Positions 43,830 through 56,671 of a DNA stretch of 64,000 bases are shown one piece after another. The translations under genes were made by a program, and so were the position numbers. Numbering within the stretch: position 1 is the first letter of the stretch; each line of letters starts with the position of its first letter. The notes under the pieces are model-generated. The model made no database searches. It was not told where the DNA came from and saw only the letters and a program-made list of their open reading frames with translations. The DNA comes from Paramacrobiotus metropolitanus (lineage: Eukaryota; Tardigrada; Eutardigrada; Parachela; Macrobiotidae), in assembly GCF_019649055.1 (NCBI RefSeq), contig NW_026570222.1:1116001-1180000 (forward strand), written 5' to 3'.

Positions 43830-44722
43830 CTGAAACAGCCAGGCAGTAGCAGATCATGTGCATGTGCTGTGTCCGTAGTAGTTGTACCGACGCAAATACA
43901 AGGCATTTTCAGCAGTGTAAAAAATAATACGTTTTTAATAAAATTTTATTGTTAATATTGTTAAGTATGACTAATGTTACATACTCGCACTACAAGGGGC
44001 AGATTGCAGAACATCTAAAAATTCAGAATGCCATATGGCATGTTCTACGAATGCAGAAGCCTGAAGGCCAGGTACGAGCACTTTTGTTAACTAGGAAGCA
44101 TACTTATAAAATCAAGTGCAGGCTTAACAGTGGAATTACCTCGGACCTCCGCGCTCAACATTTTTCCGGCAGAAGACTAAGAGACTCAAAAGAGGGAGTA
44201 GCTGTTGTACCCAGCTGCATTCGAATTTCCAAGCACAACTTATTCCCAAATCTTACGTCATGTAACTTGTTGATATCCGCATGTGTGGGAAGTTGGGAAC
44301 AGCGTTCAGTTTCTTACATATGGAAGTTCAAGAATAGAGTCCATATAAAATGCACACTTTTGGAGTTACCTTGCTCCTTGGGGTATGCAGATTTTTATTT
44401 TCGTAAATAAATCGTACTCTTCGCAGCCAAAGGCGAAATTTAAGAGTTTTTACTCGTTAATAAGACACGGGTTGGGAACATTCAATTTTCACGTAATATA
44501 TGTTGTAGGGCGGGCAGCATTGTAGATGAATATCTGGCAGTCTGCCATCGAGCTATCGCGATGACTTCCGGTCCAGATATTTGTGTGCCCGATGGCCGGC
44601 CTTATGCTGTACCTTGCTAGTTGCACAGTACGTACTGATGTTCCAGTTTTTTACTTCGTCAAACATTTTTACCAACTAAAATTTATACGGAGACGGATAA
44701 CGGTTTGGAGTCGTTCGAGAAT
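43830..44722 (+). other. Region upstream of WASHC4
   Basis: Should contain the first WASHC4 exon (- strand), not identified. Complement of ACCGGAAGT at 44564-44572. No other gene recognised. Confidence 0.4.
44564..44572 (-). promoter_or_regulatory. ETS-like motif between divergent WASHC4 and the 44.7-kb gene
   Basis: ACTTCCGGT on +, that is ACCGGAAGT on -. It lies about 735 nt upstream of the first located WASHC4 exon and 150 nt upstream of the tentative small gene on +. It could serve a bidirectional promoter. Confidence 0.35.
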
Positions 44723-45212
44723 ATGGATAGTTGTGGCGACCAAAAACATTCTGACAGTTCTGGTACAAATACTCAATTGGATCTGTTCGCTTACGCACAG
44801 AAAAATTTACTCGTTAATAAAACCAGAAAGGTACACTATAATTATACTAATTATATTGTATCTACGGGCAATACTGTACATGTGTTTGATGCGTAATACG
44901 ATTTCTACCGCCAGCTTCATTGTCCAACCGGTAGCGAGTAGTAACCTTTCGACAACTAATGGGCAGCCAGCCTACTGTGAACAGCCAGAAAAACGATCAG
45001 TAAGTAGTATTTACTATTTTCTAATTGCATAACTACACAAGTATTCATTTGTGCTGCTAATTTGTAGTCCCAAAACTGTTTTCTAAAACGTTATTTTTAT
45101 ACAAAAGCGGTTTGCAGAAGTACAGTAGATTACCTTTATGCATTTTTTTCTTGAACAGCTAGTACTGTATGTCAAAACTCTGAAGTTCCACCTACGTGCT
45201 TATTATATCTGA
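44723..45212 (+). CDS. Tentative three-exon microprotein gene
   Basis: Exons 44723-44830, 44967-44999 and 45159-45212 make a 64-residue frame starting MDSCGDQKHSDSSG. Donors are AAAG|GTACAC and ATCA|GTAAGT; acceptors are GGCAG and AACAG. All phases are 0. The middle reads LDLFAYAQKNLLVNKTRK, the third exon LVLYVKTLKFHLRAYYI. No family recognised. The model rests only on open frames and splice sites, and short exons can arise by chance. Confidence 0.28.
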
Positions 45213-45982
45213 CATTTTGCTTGATTAAATCAATTTAAATTCATTATCGTACTAATTATTGGATGAACGACTTGGAGCTCCCGATCCGCCGGCCGATTCG
45301 TGTGCTCTATGCACCGCCATGCCGCCACGGGCGCTTACCAACAAGCCGCCCTGAGTGTAAGCGGATCCTAATGCTTATGCAATACACTCCACATATACAG
45401 AAAAATTATCGATTATCACGATTCATGAAACCCGTAGATGCAATGGGAATTGGGGAGAACATCCTTTCATTATCGTAAAAAACCATTCCAACGCGAATGC
45501 CGGATGGCGCGGTGCTGCTAACCATAAGCCATCGCCCGCACTGGTCCAGTCGGCGGAGAGATACAATCGTACCACATCGCTTGAATTGAATCGCTTGAAT
45601 AGAATCTGAAGTCCGACTCCGAGTCTGATTGTGATAAGCAACGAAACCTATACAGTCGTACGCATGCGTATGCGTTATATTACGGTAGCACAGAATGGAG
45701 ATAACGGGCTGCCAGTCGATTACTGGTACACAATTTGATTTTACCTACAATTTTTGTATTCGTGTTTGTGATACGCACTTGAGGTTTCGACCACCACATA
45801 AATGTTATTAAGTGCCTAATTTAAAGGTGGAAATTGCGGCGAAGACGCTGGGACATCAGTTGAAAACGTTCCGTCTGAAGGAGATCCGTGCGGGAAAATC
45901 GTGTACTATCTCTGATGCGGACTAATTTTTCCACTTGTTAATAATTTGTAATTATTATTTGTGACATCCAAACACCGTAAAA
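45213..45982 (+). other. Upstream region and 5' UTR of AP2A
   Basis: Includes a locally GC-rich patch (about 45275-45365) with no convincing exon, then the likely promoter and leader of the alpha-adaptin gene. Confidence 0.45.
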
Positions 45983-48900
45983 ATGCCAAATGTTCGAGGG
46001 GATGGCATGCGAGGACTGGCTGTGTTTATATCGGATATACGAAATTGTAAGAGGAAACCGCCTTCTTTGGCACGCTTCCTCATTGTCGCAAATTACTCGT
46101 AACTTGCTGATTGGGACTAATCGTAATGCACTGGTTGCAAATTATTTTCTGCAGCGTTAAGTTGTAATTACTTTTACAACAAAAATTGCGTTTCGTGGAT
46201 TATTAAAATTGTGGAGTGAAAAGAATACTGTTGCAGGCAAAAGCAAGGAAGCGGAAATAAAACGGATCAATAAAGAGCTTGCCAACATCCGATCAAAATT
46301 CAAAGGTAGCGTAAGTGTGGAACATAAACACTAGCCGTGACTAGCGTGTTTCCTATTTTGATGATCAGATTGGTAGTGGCTGCAGTGGTATACAGTAGTG
46401 AAGACTATTTTATATTTGTGGCCTTCCTCAGTGATGCGGTGATTGTTCTGCAGGAGACAAAACCTTGGATGGATACCAGAAAAAGAAATATGTTTGTAAA
46501 CTGTTGTTCATTTTCCTGCTGGGCCATGACATTGATTTCGGACACATGGAAGCCGTTAATTTACTCAGTTCCAACAAGTACAGCGAGAAACAAGTGGTAT
46601 GTCATGGATGCAGGAGCGTGCGGTGTGTTGTTTTCATTGTACGGCTATTCGCTTGTGCTTTCAGGGATACTTATTCATTTCGGTCCTGATTAGCGCCGAC
46701 AGCGAGCTGATGCGCCTGATCATCCAGTCGATCAAAACCGATTTGAACAGCCGTAATCCGATCTTCGTTAATTTAGCCCTCCAGTGCATTGCAAACATCG
46801 GTAGCAAAGAAATGGCCGAGGCATTCCAACAGGATATTCCACGCCTGCTCGTATCGGGGTGAGTGCTCAAATGTCGCCGCATCATCCTCGCGTGCTGCCT
46901 ACCTGTATGGGCTGGGCTTATGTTATCCAGTTTAATTTGTAAACCAAAATTATCAAACGAAATATCACACACACTTTGTGATGCGAATAACTGCAAAAAA
47001 GTGTACACGAATGTTTTTATTTTGTACTCAGACAATAGAAAATTCAAAGGTCTTTACAACAGCCATTTGGATGATGTAGTAGAATGCGTTACTGCACGCA
47101 ACCTTTCCGTGTTTATAAGTTTCCATATCGTAAGTTAGTGTCATTACTTAATGTTTTTGAAAATATCTGCAGAATAATACATTTTACTGCATTAGACTGA
47201 GCTCCGAAAACGTAGCAATCGAGACTTACGGAGTTGCTGTATTAACTCGTTCGTTCAATTGTTTTTTTACAGAGATGCGATTGATATGGTTAAGCAGAGC
47301 GCAGCGTTGTGTTTGCTGCGTCTTTTCCGGGCTTCTCCGGATGTGGTTCCCGGTGGCGAGTGGACATCACGCATTGTGCATTTGTTGAATGATCAGAACA
47401 TGGGAGTAGTTACGGCTGCGTCGAGTTTAATCGATGCGCTTGTAAAGAAGAATCCGGCGGAATATAAAGCATGTGTTTCGCTGGCCGTATCTCGACTGAG
47501 CCGCGTAAGTTCAAAGCAGTAAATACAATTTTGAAATCACCCATTTTTTGAAGTATTGTTACGATCCACTTGACCTTATACAGATTGTGACTTCTCCTTA
47601 CAATGATTTACAAGATTATACGTATTACTTTGTTCCTGCGCCGTGGCTTTCCGTAAAACTGTTACGACTGCTGGAGAATTATCCACCATCAGGTAAATGT
47701 CAGGGAATTTTTCGTCTACTGACATTATGATTTTTCAGCTAATCGGCTTACTTGCACAGATGACGCCAGCATCAAATCCCGCTTAAATGAGTGCCTGGAG
47801 ACCATACTGAATAAAGCTCAAGAGCCGCCCAAATCAAAAAAGGTTCAGCATTCCAATGCCAAAAATGCTGTTCTTTTCGAAGCCATCAGTTTGATTATCC
47901 ACATGGATTGGTTGGTTGAGTTTTCGTTTTGCTTTGTGCTGATAAATGTGGCTTACTATTTCAATTTTTCAGCGAACCGGGTCTGCTTATAAGAGCTTGC
48001 AACCAACTTGGTCAGTTTTTACAGCATCGAGAGACCAATATGCGGTGAGAATTTACAAAAAACAGTCCGTAGTAAAGTTAAAGTTGTGTTCTTTTGTACT
48101 GCCATATGCACGAAGTTTATGGAGCTCGCAAGTTCGCAGCTCATAATTTCCATTTTAAATATATGCGGAAGTTAAAAACAGTAGTGGTGTTTGTTGACGA
48201 TATTTTTTCATTTTATTTCAGGTACCTTGCTCTAGAAAGCATGTGTCTTCTTGCGACCAGCGAAATTTCCCATGAAGCCGTTAAAAAACACCAAGAAACG
48301 GTTATCAATGCCTTAAAAGTGAGTAAAAACGGCTGCTTTAATTTAGTGAGCATATGGTTGTGACATTTATATATTGTACGCGACCACTTTCTTTAGACCG
48401 AGCGGGACGTCAGTGTGCGACAACGGGCTATTGATCTTTTGTACGCTATGTGTGACCGCAGCAACGCAGAGGAGATTGTTCAGGAGATGTTGATCTATCT
48501 TGAATCGGCCGATTATTCTATTCGGGAAGAGATGGTATTAAAGATTGCTATTCTGGCTGAGAAATACGCCAGTGATTATTCGTGGTATGTTGATGTTATT
48601 CTCAACCTAATCCGGATTGCGGGAGATTATGTCAGCGAGGAGGTAATTTAATACTGATGACCTACGCCTACTGGATGTATTAAGATAATTAATTTTTAGG
48701 TGTGGTACCGTGTCATCCAGATTGTAATTAACCGCGATGACGTGCAGGGGTATGCTGCAAAGACTGTTTTTGAGGTGAATTTCTCGTTTTAATCTGTACG
48801 TGTGTAAAGTGTTACATACTGAGGCGGATTACAGGCTTTGCAAGCTCCGGCTTGTCACGAAAACATGGTGAAAGTTGGCGGATATATTTTGGGAGAATTC

Positions 48901-50894
48901 GGAAATTTGATCGCTGGCGATCCTCGGTCAAGGTGTGGTGTCGAAAACTGTCTTTCGCTATTTTGAAATATGCTGATCTGTTCACTCGAATTGCAGTTCA
49001 CAAATTCAGTTTGACCTGCTGTATTCGAAATATCCACTGTGCAGCGTGGCTACACGTTGTCTGCTCTTATCCACTTTCATGAAGTTCATTAATTTATTCC
49101 CGGAAATCAAGATTACGATTCAAGATGTAAGAATAACGAATCTGTGCGCCACAGCTTGCGCGAGTAACGCTCCACAGTAAAAGTCTAATGATTGTATAGT
49201 CCACTGATAGAGTCTAGCTTGTTATCCCTAAAATTTTTTGATATTTTAGATTTTGCGTAATGACACAAACATTCGCAATTCGGATGCAGAACTGCAGCAG
49301 CGTTCTGTAGAGTATCTCCAATTGAGCAAGATTGCCTCTGTGGATATTTTGGCGACTGTGCTGGAGGAGATGCCGGCCTTCCCGGAGAGAGAATCTAGCA
49401 TTCTGGCCAAGCTGAAGAAAAAGAAGGAACTGCCGGATGACTTGGATACACCGAAGGAAGCGAAGCATCTCCCACAAGCAATTGTCAATAACAATGATGC
49501 CGTTTCGGTAATTCGTGTCGGCACTCGAATATTGTTGATGAGATGGACATGTTAGAATGATCGTAGTCTCCGGAGCGGAGAGGTAGTTTAAATCGTGGAG
49601 CGTCGACGGATCTTTTGGGCCTTAACTCGCCGACAAATGCAGCTCCTGCATTCGGCGGCGGTTTTGAACAGCAGTCCCAGGCGGACTCTTTATTGGACGT
49701 TTTTGGTTCTCCATCAGCGGTTCGTAATGGCGGAATGGTGAATGGCAATGTGCAAACTGCCAACGATACAAACGTGAAAAAGTGCGTTGATATTTGAAAG
49801 TTCATTTGGCATTTATTGCTTGCCTTCACTTGGCTAACGTGATTGTGGTGTAAAAGATATGCTAATTGTTAAAGTAAGGTGATGCGAAAATTATTTGCGT
49901 ACATTTCTATGGTATGTTATTGTTCAGAAGCGCATTCATTACAGTAATTGTTTCGTATTGTATTTTTGTTTACAGGTTTGTTTTCCGGACCTCGGGTGTG
50001 ATTTTCGAAAACGACCTGATACAGATTGGCATAAAATCGCAGTTCACCCAGGCTCAGGCGACTGGCCAGATAGAAATTTATTACGGCAACAAAACTGCGA
50101 GTCCCTTTTCACAGTTTACCGTGCAGTCGCGAACGGATGATTCCGAAGGGCTCTTGCTGCAGATGAACCAAATTGGGCCGGTGGTGCAGGGCAGTGCTCA
50201 GGTCAAACAAGTGCTTAATGCTAAATGCATGTCACCGTTCCGTGGACCACCAGTCGCTGTTGTTAATTTCGTGTAAGTCGCTGTAAAAAATTGTGGATAT
50301 GTTTTTGGAGGTGTTTTGACCTTCTTTCGGCTCACGGAGATTGTTGTGAGGAAACAGCAATCATCGACTATTGCAGGTGCAACAATCATCCCGTGTCCAT
50401 TGAATTTGCAGTCCCGGTGTTCATTAACAAGTTTTTGGACGGTGCAGCCATGGATTCGGAGACGTTTTTCGCTCGTTGGAAGAAACTGAGCCTGCCGGCT
50501 CAGGAAGCGCAGGACCAGTTCTTCGCAAAATACCCCATGGATACCGCAGTTACTCGAGAAAAAGTACATAGTGACTACAAATTTGATAGTCCTCGTTGTG
50601 TAACCTAATGTAACGTATGATTTTCGGGTCGATATTGTTTAATATTTAATACTCTAATATATGATGTTTTGTCACGAGCAGTTAAGTTCGTTTGGATTTG
50701 CCGTTATGCCAAATATCGATCCCAACCCGGAAAATTTTGTGGGAGCCGGTATCGTTTACACATCTGCATTGCAAGTAGGCTGTCTACTGCGGTTGGAACC
50801 GAGGCGGAGTGACAACAAGTACCGGATGACCGTTCGGACCAGCAATGAGGTGGTGTCGCAGAGCCTTCTTCTGCTGCTGAAAGATGAATTTTAA
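45983..50894 (+). CDS. AP2A: AP-2 complex subunit alpha (alpha-adaptin)
   Basis: Eighteen exons: 45983-46046, 46237-46305, 46454-46596, 46665-46858, 47273-47504, 47584-47692, 47760-47910, 47973-48044, 48222-48318, 48397-48642, 48700-48774, 48835-48932, 48997-49126, 49250-49507, 49567-49781, 49976-50272, 50377-50563, 50682-50894. They total 2850 nt (949 residues) with every phase consistent. Alpha-adaptin is a large subunit of the plasma-membrane clathrin adaptor: it binds PI(4,5)P2 and, through its ear, endocytic accessory proteins. The trunk starts [20 protein letters not shown]. It keeps the lysine cluster [12 protein letters not shown] (phosphoinositide contact in the family) and [16 protein letters not shown] Ser/Asn/Gly-rich hinge (exons 14-15) is shorter than in vertebrates. 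The ear contains [11 protein letters not shown] with the platform tryptophan and ends [15 protein letters not shown]...LLRLEP. Intron 14 is only 59 nt. Confidence 0.97.
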
Positions 50895-52398
50895 CCTGTT
50901 TTAATTGTCTTTTAACCCGGCATTGTGCAAGCAGAATATTCGTCAGTGTACCATTCCAGGTGGGCGTTTCTGTGCGTACCTTTTTTAACGTGATTTAGTA
51001 CGAATAAAGATTTTGCGCCTTTCTGATTAGGGAAATTTTGTCTTTGTTTGGAAACTTGAAGTCACCGTGCTTATTGTGTCGAAATGTCCGACAATTTTAA
51101 CGCTGTTCGTGGTTTCTTTGAATTATTATGACTGTTGGACTCTTTCTGTTTAATTTGTAACTGACCAGTGATTTTTCCACAAGTGCACATCTGAACTGTG
51201 TACCACCTACAGTCTGTATGTTAATTATTGATTTTTTGTTGTAATTTATGCTTAATTCAAATCCCTGTGCCGTTTTTAATAAAGAAGTCATCGTGATCTT
51301 GGAATAAGATACTGGCATGGAACTTTGCGTTTGCCAATCACTTACAGAAACCAAAACAAAGAAAAAGCGCAAAACCAAAACAGATAAAGTTAGTAATAGT
51401 CTATACATGGGAGGACGAGGAAGGCCTACTGCAGAGTGCAAAATGCATTAACAGTACGTAATGCCAGTACAAACTACTACGCACAATAAATTGTTACATT
51501 TATTTTAATACTGTACAATTGTATATTCTATAATTATAATGTTTATAATTAGCTGTTGTTTTAATGAGTGTGTTTCGATGTATGGGAGCTAATGCTTTAC
51601 AGACAGGTATTATACTCGTAATTGTGCTATCCAGCTGCAATAGCCAAACTCCATTTAGCCAAACACCATCTTCCACCTCAGGCTAATTTATTTTTTTGCA
51701 AATTTTGAAAATGTAATACTTTTGTGGTTTGATGAAAGTTATACAACTAGTTTGATCAAGTTATGCTCCATATTTACTTATTAACACTATACCAAATTTC
51801 GAATAACTCTTCGGTTTTTCCATACATTTCTGGCTGAGCTAACCTATAAATGCACTGTTTGAAGTATGTTAAAACAGCCAAATATTACATTACATTATTA
51901 CTGTAAATATTACATGCCAATATTTACAGATCATGATTTGCAATACTCCGAAAATTACTAGTAAGTACTGTATTGTATCAGTAGTTTTGTTGTACTGTAA
52001 TTAATAAAATATTATTAAGTACACTGTAAACACAAGTTACAACTGCTTACAGTTACGAAATTCTTTCTAACGCAAGTGAGTCAAAACTCCAAAGCTCCCT
52101 GAGTGAACATTTATATAGAACCACAACAGTAACTGACAAAAGCCAAACCTAATGTTAAAGACAGGAAGATGTGCTTGTTCTTAATTCAACAAATACCAAT
52201 CACTAAGCCAGTTCAACAACGGAATTCCACGATATTTCTTGCAAGTCCACAGGAAGCGTTACTAAATAAAATACTCAACAAAAATTCAATCAAGTGTCAA
52301 GTGTAGTAAAATCCGAATGATCTCGTCCACTTTCACTTCTGTTGCTTTTAACGAAGTTTAACGACTTCCCAACAAAAAACAATGTGAAGTTAGGTAAT
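50895..52398 (+). other. Convergent spacer between AP2A and Tra2
   Basis: AP2A 3' UTR with AATAAA at 51003-51008, then AT-rich DNA. An antisense frame at 51097-51441 (hydrophobic start) has no supporting context. No other feature. Confidence 0.5.
51003..51008 (+). terminator. Polyadenylation signal of AP2A
   Basis: AATAAA 109 nt after the AP2A stop codon, the first canonical signal downstream. Confidence 0.55.
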
Positions 52399-53757
52399 TT
52401 ATGATCGGGATCGGCGACGACGAGGCGATCGGCTCCGAGACCTAGAACGCCTAAAAACATAACAATGAAAATCTTTTACGTGCGGTTTTCATGCGCGAAG
52501 TAATACCGAGGAGACCGAGGTGGCGGCGAACGATTTCGCTGGGTAAGGCTGAAGTCCACTCGAATACGACGATCATCCAAAACCATTCCGTTGGCCCCAT
52601 CACGAGCCTTTAACAAGAAAACGCAAAATTTAATCTGTAAAACTGTCGGCTAATGCATACTGAAAGCAGCATCTTTAGCTTACAGCTTTCGCATCTTCCA
52701 AGTGCGCGAAATATACAAAACCAAACCCTCTTGAACGACCAGTCTGCGAAATGAATACCGTTAAACAATCAGCACGGTCAGTACGATCACAGAAAAATCG
52801 CACACTACAGCTATTGCACTATCGTACCTTATGATCGTGAATCAACTGGACGTTATCCAAAAGCCCGTATTTGTCGAATTCATCTCGCAAATCCTTTTCC
52901 CGAGTGCGGGTACTCAAACCGAAAACGCCAATGCATTTACTTGGCTTCGGGTTATCCTAAATTGTATAAACACGCTGTTTCTTGAAACAGTAGACCAGGA
53001 TGGTGCGGAATACACGCGGTGCACGAAGTATACTATTTCTTATTGCTTGCATACGCATTACAATACAGTATTTATCGAATCGCACATACCCTTTCGGAAT
53101 ACCGCCCATATCGCGGGCGCGGCGGAGGGCTGCGGCTACGACGCACAGGACTCCGTCGGCGCGGGCTTCGGCTACGCCGACGCTTCTCCGAGCGGCCATT
53201 ACGATCGCGATCTCGATGACGACTTCTGTCAAAAAAAACTAGAAACTGATCTTCTGACGAAATAAAATATTCTTGCAGCGCAGCGTCACGATAACTTACC
53301 CACTACGCGAACGACGCGGACTATCATCCGATCTGCGCCGAACACAAACAACCATCAATGCAAAAACTAAAAAAACAATTTCAGTAGTCTCACCTAGTGC
53401 GCTTTCCTTTGCGCGGCGAAGGGGAAGGTGTGTGACTACGACTCTTTCGTACAGGACTATCCTTACGGCGTCTGCGCTTCGGGCTCTCCTCTCTAAAAAG
53501 CACAACAAAGCGTCACCAGCGGTGGAAAAAGCCGGGGTAACAATGGCCACCCACCTGGGATTTCCTTTCTTAATGTCAACATCCACACGACGGCGTGAGT
53601 CATTTTCACTGCGGGCCGATCCTACCGACTCCGAGCGTCCACTGGGCGAACTGGTCTGATTGCGCACCAGTCGGCCATTGTCGTGTTCATGTCGTTCGTC
53701 CCCGTTATTTGTGGATTCATCAATGATCTGGTCCACTTCCTGATCTCCACTGCCCAT
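52399..53757 (-). CDS. tra2: Transformer-2 splicing regulator (Tra2)
   Basis: Eight exons: 53757-53555, 53492-53394, 53332-53300, 53225-53090, 52956-52828, 52743-52684, 52607-52507 and 52450-52399; 813 nt, 270 residues, phases consistent. Tra2 is an SR-like nuclear protein that binds GA-rich exonic enhancers and promotes exon inclusion. An acidic N-terminal part precedes a first RS domain (exons 2-4, RRRSRSPRRRSP). The single RRM has RNP2 CIGVFGLS and RNP1 SRGFGFVYF. The linker after the RRM (GRRIRVDFS-like, here DRRIRVDFSLTQRNRSP) is the Tra2 hallmark. The C-terminal RS tail is short (RRSRSRSRSPRRRRSRS). Start MGSGDQEVDQ is used, but an acceptor-like AG lies 30 nt upstream, so an additional 5' coding exon is possible. 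Multiple tiny exons suit the alternative splicing known in this family. Confidence 0.93.
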
Positions 53758-55993
53758 CGTATCATCGCCTCTTTCCTGCAATGCCAAAACAGGGAATCAG
53801 AAAGTACCAACTAGACTGAGATTCGCGTCGACGCAGTACGTCATATGCATGCAAGACTCATAGATCCATGGATACTATATTGTCACAGTAACAATTTCGA
53901 TACTATGAAGTATCAACCATAAAGGCATAAACAAACCATTAATTCACCGTCGGCTTCGTGGTAACCCAGGGCGACAGTACTTACTAACACTCGAAATAAG
54001 CGAAAGCGCTTTTTCATAATAACACCGCACTATGAAAAAATTAATAAAAACTTCCAATAGGTAATCCGTAATCGTGAATCGTCTAATACTTTATATCGAC
54101 TTTTTATTACGAGTAGTTACAGTAGTAACTTAAAATTAAACCAGCTGCCGCAGTTAACTTCCAATAGCCAGTATTTCCGCAACACTGACTGTCTGACGGT
54201 ATGAAACATGCAGAAAATCAGGTAAAAAAGACCATTTTTCTCCAGATTTATAAGCAGCAAGCTATTCAATTTTTAAATGACTCATAAATATGTCTAAGGC
54301 AGGATTCGATAGAAAAATTACGGGCAATATCGAAAACAAAATCACAAAATTAACATATTCATACCGCTTCATCGGGAAGAACTGTTTTCACTGAATGAAT
54401 TTGCTTTGACTGTGACGGTCACTCTTCTGTTCGTTTCGTTCGTTCAGTTTGCTTTCATTTTCGTGTTCTTCCCTCTTATCTTTTCTGCGATTTCTGACGT
54501 AACATACCTCCAAGGACTCCATAACTGGAAGCAAAGGATCTGCGTGCAGCTTACCCTTTATTGGCAAAAACAGCTGAAAAGGCACAAAGGAAAACAATTA
54601 CTGTAACAAAAACCTGACGGCTAAATCAGGTGAAATTCTCCACAGGTAAGATAGTCCGCGGCAAACTCAAACAATACCGGAATCGTAGTCGTTGCCAAGG
54701 CACCTCATTAAAGGGTTTTTATCGAAAGCGCAGTCCCACGGAAACAACAATCACAATTCTACAGCAATGATGAACACACTGCGGCTTGCATTCACGAAAC
54801 TTTACACACAAAAATTGTACCAACTCAAATCCGATTTGAAGCTCACACGTTGGGACAAACAACTGACCAGACTGAAAGTTTCGATCAAAACGATCTTGGA
54901 GAGTTCGCGCTAAATCAGCTAAATGAGAAGTGTTTCGATTTAAAATCGAAAATTCCAAATGGAAAAATCGTTGGTTGTTAGTTCGCACCAGCCGCTTTCA
55001 GACTAAAATTTTTGGGCGGGCCATTTTTGTCATTGGTGCGCGAAAAACAGACGCTAATTATGATTGGCTAACCAAGCCATCGCCTGCGGTAGCGGCGCTC
55101 TTTGACAGTAGAAAAGGACTAGTTAACGTTAACAAAACCAGTAAATGCCAGCGACTGAAATTAAAACTTTAACCTTGACAGTTATGGATTTCTAATTTTT
55201 ATTCTATACTTGAATTAATAAAAAAATATTGAGAAAAGAAAAGGAACGGAGGATTCGCAGCCGGCAGCTCCCTGCCAAAATGTTGAGCTGTTTTCAAAGA
55301 CAGAGCCCAAGGGTTTCACCGTTCCTGACGGCAGTCTTATAATACTTACGTACTGCATGTGTTTGAAAATCTGGAGAGGCGGCCGAGCAAGGAAACACTT
55401 TTTTGTGGCCCTAAAAATTAAGTTTGGATTCCTTTCTCATAATTGTCAGGTTTGTTCTATACGGGAGAAAAGTTCTGTTTACTCGTTAAAACTCATTCTT
55501 AGTTTTCTGCTTTTTAGAGGTTTTGAAAAGGAACCGAAACGGGAAACGCGGAGAATAAGGTGAAAATACGAACTAGGAAGGTTATTGTAAGTACTTATAA
55601 GATTATGAATAAATTTTTAACTATTTGTTAGCTAGTTGAATAGTTAATATAATATTTTCAACATTTCATGGATTTACGATTTCTATGGTTTGCCGCTTGA
55701 TATCGTAGGATTTGCTGGTATGCTGTTATACATTCCATTAAAAGTGACGTACTTTAGATTATAGCTTGAATATTGCTGCTGAGCAGATGGGGTCTTGCAG
55801 TCTTGCTGCTCTGGATCTTGCACTCTTGCTGCTTTCCCTTTGTAAAACGGTCCATTAATTTCATTCCATCGTTACAACTTGATGTCGTGAAGTGTTCCTC
55901 GTTTGTTGTCTTTTTGAATCTTGGATTGTTGATCTATTTCACTCTTTCGCAGGCTGAAGTTTGCAGAAGACACTAGTATCAGCCACAGCTACA
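53758..55993 (+). other. Intergenic region Tra2-ATP synthase f
   Basis: 2.2 kb. A possible 5' UTR exon of Tra2 on - near 54370 (ATGAAGCG followed by GTATGA) is not in phase with the CDS. A GATTGGCT CCAAT-type motif lies near 55060. No gene recognised. Confidence 0.4.
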
Positions 55994-56671
55994 ATGTTTG
56001 AGAAATTCTCGTACTTCGGAATCGGAGAGTATCCCCCGGAATACGTCCGAAAAGTGCATGGCCCGTATGATCCTTCGCGGTATTACGGAAAGCGTGAGTA
56101 CAGTACAATGCACCTGCCCGACACAATATTTCTGAAACGATTACCAAGATCGTTGCGATATTTTAAGAAACGATTATCGGATGACGCAAAGGTTCATTTC
56201 GCTGTGATGTTTGTAGCTGACATGCCACTGGCACAGGTGAAACTTAGCGAACTGCCAGCATGGTTTGGTCGGCGCAGTTTTCATCCGTTTGCCATTGGGA
56301 GAGCGCTTTCCCGCGGTAAGCTGCTAATTAAAAGGTGTATTATAAGTGTGAGATGTTGGGTGACTTACGATTGTTCTCTTATTTGTTATCTGTAATACTT
56401 GCTTTCTTGTTGTAGCATACTGGCGCTGGCAGCGGAAGTACATCCATGTGCGTTATGGCACGGCCGCCCCGCTGCTGCAGTTCGTTGTAGCCGTCAGCGC
56501 CTTTTCGTACCTCCTAACCTATAAGTCACTACGTGAGTGTAAAATACTCCAATTCAATTAGTATAATATTTACAGAATATACGTAAATAAATTAGTACAA
56601 TATTCATGCACTCATACCGCATGAGTTTAAAATTTCTTTCAGGACACCATAACCATGCCAAATATCACTGA
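55994..56671 (+). CDS. ATP5MF: Mitochondrial ATP synthase subunit f
   Basis: Four exons: 55994-56093, 56217-56315, 56416-56532 and 56643-56671; 114 residues, phases 1, 1 and 1. Subunit f is a small inner-membrane protein of the Fo sector at the dimer interface. The N-terminal extension GEYPPEYVRKVHGPYDPSR is the form seen in insects. Then come the family core QVKLSELPAWFGRR, the amphipathic RAYWRWQRKYIHV and one membrane helix (APLLQFVVAVSAFSYLLTY). The C terminus is HHNHAKYH, the usual KYH ending. The first intron was placed by aligning the family's YYGK to DMPLAQVKL junction. Without it, an in-frame 40-residue insertion would appear. Confidence 0.93.

Noticed and set aside
51097-51441. 114-residue - frame with hydrophobic N terminus in the AP2A 3' flank
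   Set aside because: Possible signal peptide by appearance only; AT-rich UTR context, no promoter or splice support.
52831-53265. 144-residue + frame opposite Tra2
   Set aside because: Lies across the RRM and RS exons of Tra2 on -, and is a shadow of the RS codons.
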